Positions 6,287 through 8,466 of a stretch of 8,466 nt of DNA are shown piece after piece. How positions within the stretch are numbered: position 1 is the stretch's first letter; the number at the start of each line of letters is the position of its first letter. Origin of the DNA: Halovenus sp. (lineage in GTDB: Archaea > Halobacteriota > Halobacteria > Halobacteriales > Haloarculaceae); the NCBI GenBank assembly GCA_003551945.1, contig PUNZ01000079.1:1-8466 (forward strand), written 5' to 3'. Below the pieces are notes generated by a model. The model saw only the letters and a list, made by a program, of their open reading frames with translations. It was not told the origin of the DNA and did not search any database. A program made the position numbers and the translations under genes.

Positions 6287-8466
6287 TAATTCTCACCACC
6301 GTTCGCGTCGCTCATTCTGGCATCGCCCAGTTCATCAAGCAGTTGTTCGTCACCGCCTGCCCAATCGTAAGCGACCTGTTCCATGACGTAGCGACTGGTC
6401 AGTTCAGCGGAAGCTTCGGAGTAGCCAAAGTCTTCGATGAGGGCGGTTATCGTCTGCTCTTTGAGCGCTTCGGTCTCCGTTCCACTTGGTGGGTCTGTCC
6501 ACTGGGTTGGGTCGAAATCCTCGAACGTTCGTCTGATGTCATTCCAGTCGTAGCTTCCGAGGACGGCTTTGATGACTGGTATTTCCTTTGGGTTCACATC
6601 AGTCACTGTGAACGCTTCGTCACGGTGTTGCCACGCGTGGCGGTTGAGTGCAGTTACGATCTGCTCGCTGCGGAACTGCTCGACTGCGTCGGTGGGCTCG
6701 TGGCCCGCATACTCGTTTTCGGTAAACCGGCCAAGATGCTCAATCTCGAACACCTTCATCTTCAGCGGATCAGGTTCGACGCGCTCGCCACGTTCGTTTT
6801 CGAGCATATCGCCTTCCGTCCACGCATAGACGTGTCGAACGTACTCTTGGACCGTTTTTTCGTCAACGCGTTTGTCCTGCATCATCGCATTGAGAACGTC
6901 CGTTTCCTGTTGGCTGAACAGATAGGCTCTGACAGGTGCAACGCGCTCGCGATACTCGCGAACTTCGCCCTCGGTGAACACTGGAGCCTCGATGAGTCTC
7001 TCTTTCATCGCCGTTAGTACGTCTTGTGGCATGATGACGTCCTCAACTGGTAGCTCCTCGTGGAACCGGTCGGACGATTCATGCAACAGGTCGGCGACGA
7101 GGTCACGAGTGTACGTAATCGGGATGCCGTGTTTCCCATCAGGGGCGGCCTCGTCGAAGTCGAACTCCTCAACCTCGATACGGTCATCGCCATCACGGAG
7201 ATAGCCACGGTCAAACAACAGCGCTTTGTCAACGAGGTCAAGCTCGGTCGGCAGGTCCGTTGTTGCAAGCCGTGAGACGACCGCATACAGTGCTGCAGCT
7301 TCGATTGCGTGTGGTGCCAGTTCCCGCTCGTGGACGACGCCATCGCTTCCGCGGACCGCGATTACCACCGGCTCGCGCATCCAGTCGGCGAGCTCATCCC
7401 ACGAGGCGGCATCCCAGACGCTCGTCTGGTCAGTTAACTCTCGTCGAAGCAGTTCCGTCTCAAGCGAGAGATTCGTGAGGTAGGTAAATTCGTGTTTATC
7501 GAGCCGTCGCTTGAGCGCCTTGAGCGGGTCCTTTCCCTCACGGTTGGTGTGCTGGTCAAGCTGGTCTTCGAGGTCGGGATTTGAGATAATAATCAACTGC
7601 GTATCAAGGTCCATCCCGATTCCCTTATCGAGTTTGACCCGCTTTTCGTCGGGGACGTTGAGCAGCTTCTGGAGCAAGTCGGCATGTCGAGCGGCATCTT
7701 CGACGATTGTCACCAGCCCGTTGCCCTGTGAGAGGACACCATCGTAAGAGAATGCCTGTGGGTTTTTTCGGCCTCGTGAGTCCAGTTCACGGAGCATACC
7801 TTGCATCCACGAGCCAACCAGTCGCTCTTTCGGTCGCCCATCATCCTCGGAATGCAAGATACCGATTCCGCGCCCTTCGTCAACGACATAATTTTTCACA
7901 CGTAGGTGTTTGGGGTCAGTCACCGCCGAAAAGAGGTTCTCGACACCCTGTCGGCGGTACTGCTCTTCGAGGTAGTCGACGGCCTCGCGGCAGAACGGGT
8001 CGAGTTCACCCTCGACACGCAGGGGAATGTGGTCGTCAAGCCGTCCATTAAGTTCGGCAAGCAACTCCTCACGAACCTCGGGTGGGAAGACGGTCAGTGG
8101 ATGTGACTGGACAGGACTTTCATACCAATCATCCTCGTCTGCTTTCGGGTGGTCGCCGTAGGTCAATCCGGGGTCGCTGTCGACGCCAGCGATATTCCAC
8201 TCAACGGTGTATCGTCGTCCCTGTTCGGTCTTCGAGAATTCTCGGAGCCCGTTGACGAGACAGCGTTTTAACTCAGACTTTCCGGTCGCTGTTGGTCCTT
8301 CCAACCAGAGAATCTTTTCTTCTTTGCCGCGACCGGCGGCTATTGAGCGCAGGTCATCGACGAATCGGTTTAACACAGCGGTGTTCCCGAGAATTGCATG
8401 CTCGCCACTGTTCCATGGGTCGTCAAAAAACCGGTACCGAGTCTTTTGCTCACCCTCCTCGATGAC
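6286..8466 (-). CDS. prkA: PrkA-type AAA+ serine protein kinase, 5' end outside window
   Basis: The frame is open to the right edge (726 residues seen). Residues upstream of a GTG at 8376 are typical PrkA sequence (TRYRFFDDPWNSGEHAILGN), so that GTG is not the real start and the gene continues beyond 8466. An AAA+ domain follows: Walker A GPTATGKS at visible residues 57-64; a Walker-B-like segment GLVTIVED at 250-257, matching the GLxEFVE stretch of bacterial PrkA; and a sensor-like IIISNPD at 292-298. The C-terminal PrkA domain runs from about 385 to 700 and ends in LIEDFGYSEASAELTSRYV (676-694), close to the end of E. coli YeaG. Family members are Ser/Thr kinases and ATPases acting with YeaH. 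The body is divergent and longer than the roughly 640 residues of bacterial PrkA; haloarchaea often carry two adjacent prkA genes and this may be the second (inference). Kinase activity cannot be read from the sequence. Confidence 0.92.
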   Translation of the reverse strand, partial: VIEEGEQKTRYRFFDDPWNSGEHAILGNTAVLNRFVDDLRSIAAGRGKEEKILWLEGPTATGKSELKRCLVNGLREFSKTEQGRRYTVEWNIAGVDSDPGLTYGDHPKADEDDWYESPVQSHPLTVFPPEVREELLAELNGRLDDHIPLRVEGELDPFCREAVDYLEEQYRRQGVENLFSAVTDPKHLRVKNYVVDEGRGIGILHSEDDGRPKERLVGSWMQGMLRELDSRGRKNPQAFSYDGVLSQGNGLVTIVEDAARHADLLQKLLNVPDEKRVKLDKGIGMDLDTQLIIISNPDLEDQLDQHTNREGKDPLKALKRRLDKHEFTYLTNLSLETELLRRELTDQTSVWDAASWDELADWMREPVVIAVRGSDGVVHERELAPHAIEAAALYAVVSRLATTDLPTELDLVDKALLFDRGYLRDGDDRIEVEEFDFDEAAPDGKHGIPITYTRDLVADLLHESSDRFHEELPVEDVIMPQDVLTAMKERLIEAPVFTEGEVREYRERVAPVRAYLFSQQETDVLNAMMQDKRVDEKTVQEYVRHVYAWTEGDMLENERGERVEPDPLKMKVFEIEHLGRFTENEYAGHEPTDAVEQFRSEQIVTALNRHAWQHRDEAFTVTDVNPKEIPVIKAVLGSYDWNDIRRTFEDFDPTQWTDPPSGTETEALKEQTITALIEDFGYSEASAELTSRYVMEQVAYDWAGGDEQLLDELGDARMSDANGGEN
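6293..6300 (-). promoter_or_regulatory. Shine-Dalgarno-like site for yeaH inside the end of prkA
   Basis: On the minus strand GGTGGTGA matches the archaeal consensus GGAGGTGA at seven of eight bases and ends six bases before the ATG at 6286. It lies within the last codons of prkA, so yeaH can be translated by ribosomes ending prkA or by new binding here. Confidence 0.55.

Noticed and set aside
5681..6289. Plus-strand 202-codon open frame opposite yeaH
   Set aside because: A shadow of the DUF444 gene: hydrophobic, non-acidic product, no domain, and complete overlap with a conserved coding region.
6343..7017. Plus-strand 224-codon open frame opposite prkA
   Set aside because: Opposite the conserved prkA coding frame, with a non-haloarchaeal residue make-up and no motif.

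Overview
The window looks like the chromosome of a haloarchaeon (class Halobacteria). The reasons are strongly acidic, Asp/Glu-rich proteins, a cell-surface protein ending in a PGF-CTERM archaeosortase signal, TATA-like boxes about 26-30 bp upstream of start codons that lack Shine-Dalgarno sequences (leaderless transcripts), marked scarcity of CTAG, and a haloarchaeal-type SpoVR protein. I did not assign a genus.

Left part (1-2576), plus strand: the last 29 codons of an unidentified protein; a secreted, membrane-anchored surface protein of four beta-sandwich-like repeats, an Asp/Thr-rich stalk and a PGF-CTERM tail (168-1427); a T-tract; and a YgfZ/IBA57-type member of the GcvT family (1482-2576), probably a folate-dependent Fe-S protein maturation factor. 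The two full genes each have their own TATA-like box.

Right part (2573-8466), minus strand, read from right to left: a PrkA-type AAA+ protein kinase whose 5' end lies beyond the window, a YeaH/YhbH (DUF444) protein with a MIDAS-bearing von Willebrand A-like domain, a SpoVR/YcgB protein, and a small 2Fe-2S ferredoxin. All four are joined by overlapping start and stop codons (TAATG, an 8-bp overlap, ATGA), so they almost certainly form one polycistronic, translationally coupled operon. PrkA-YeaH-SpoVR is a widespread stress/stationary-phase module whose biochemistry is still poorly known. The directly coupled ferredoxin is the most interesting part of this window, because it suggests a redox or Fe-S component of the system.

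The two halves converge tail to tail: the ygfZ-like gene and the ferredoxin gene overlap by four bases, and one CTAG palindrome supplies the TAG stop for both. No RNA genes, CRISPR arrays, insertion sequences or attachment sites were seen, and there is no gene-free stretch longer than about 80 bases.
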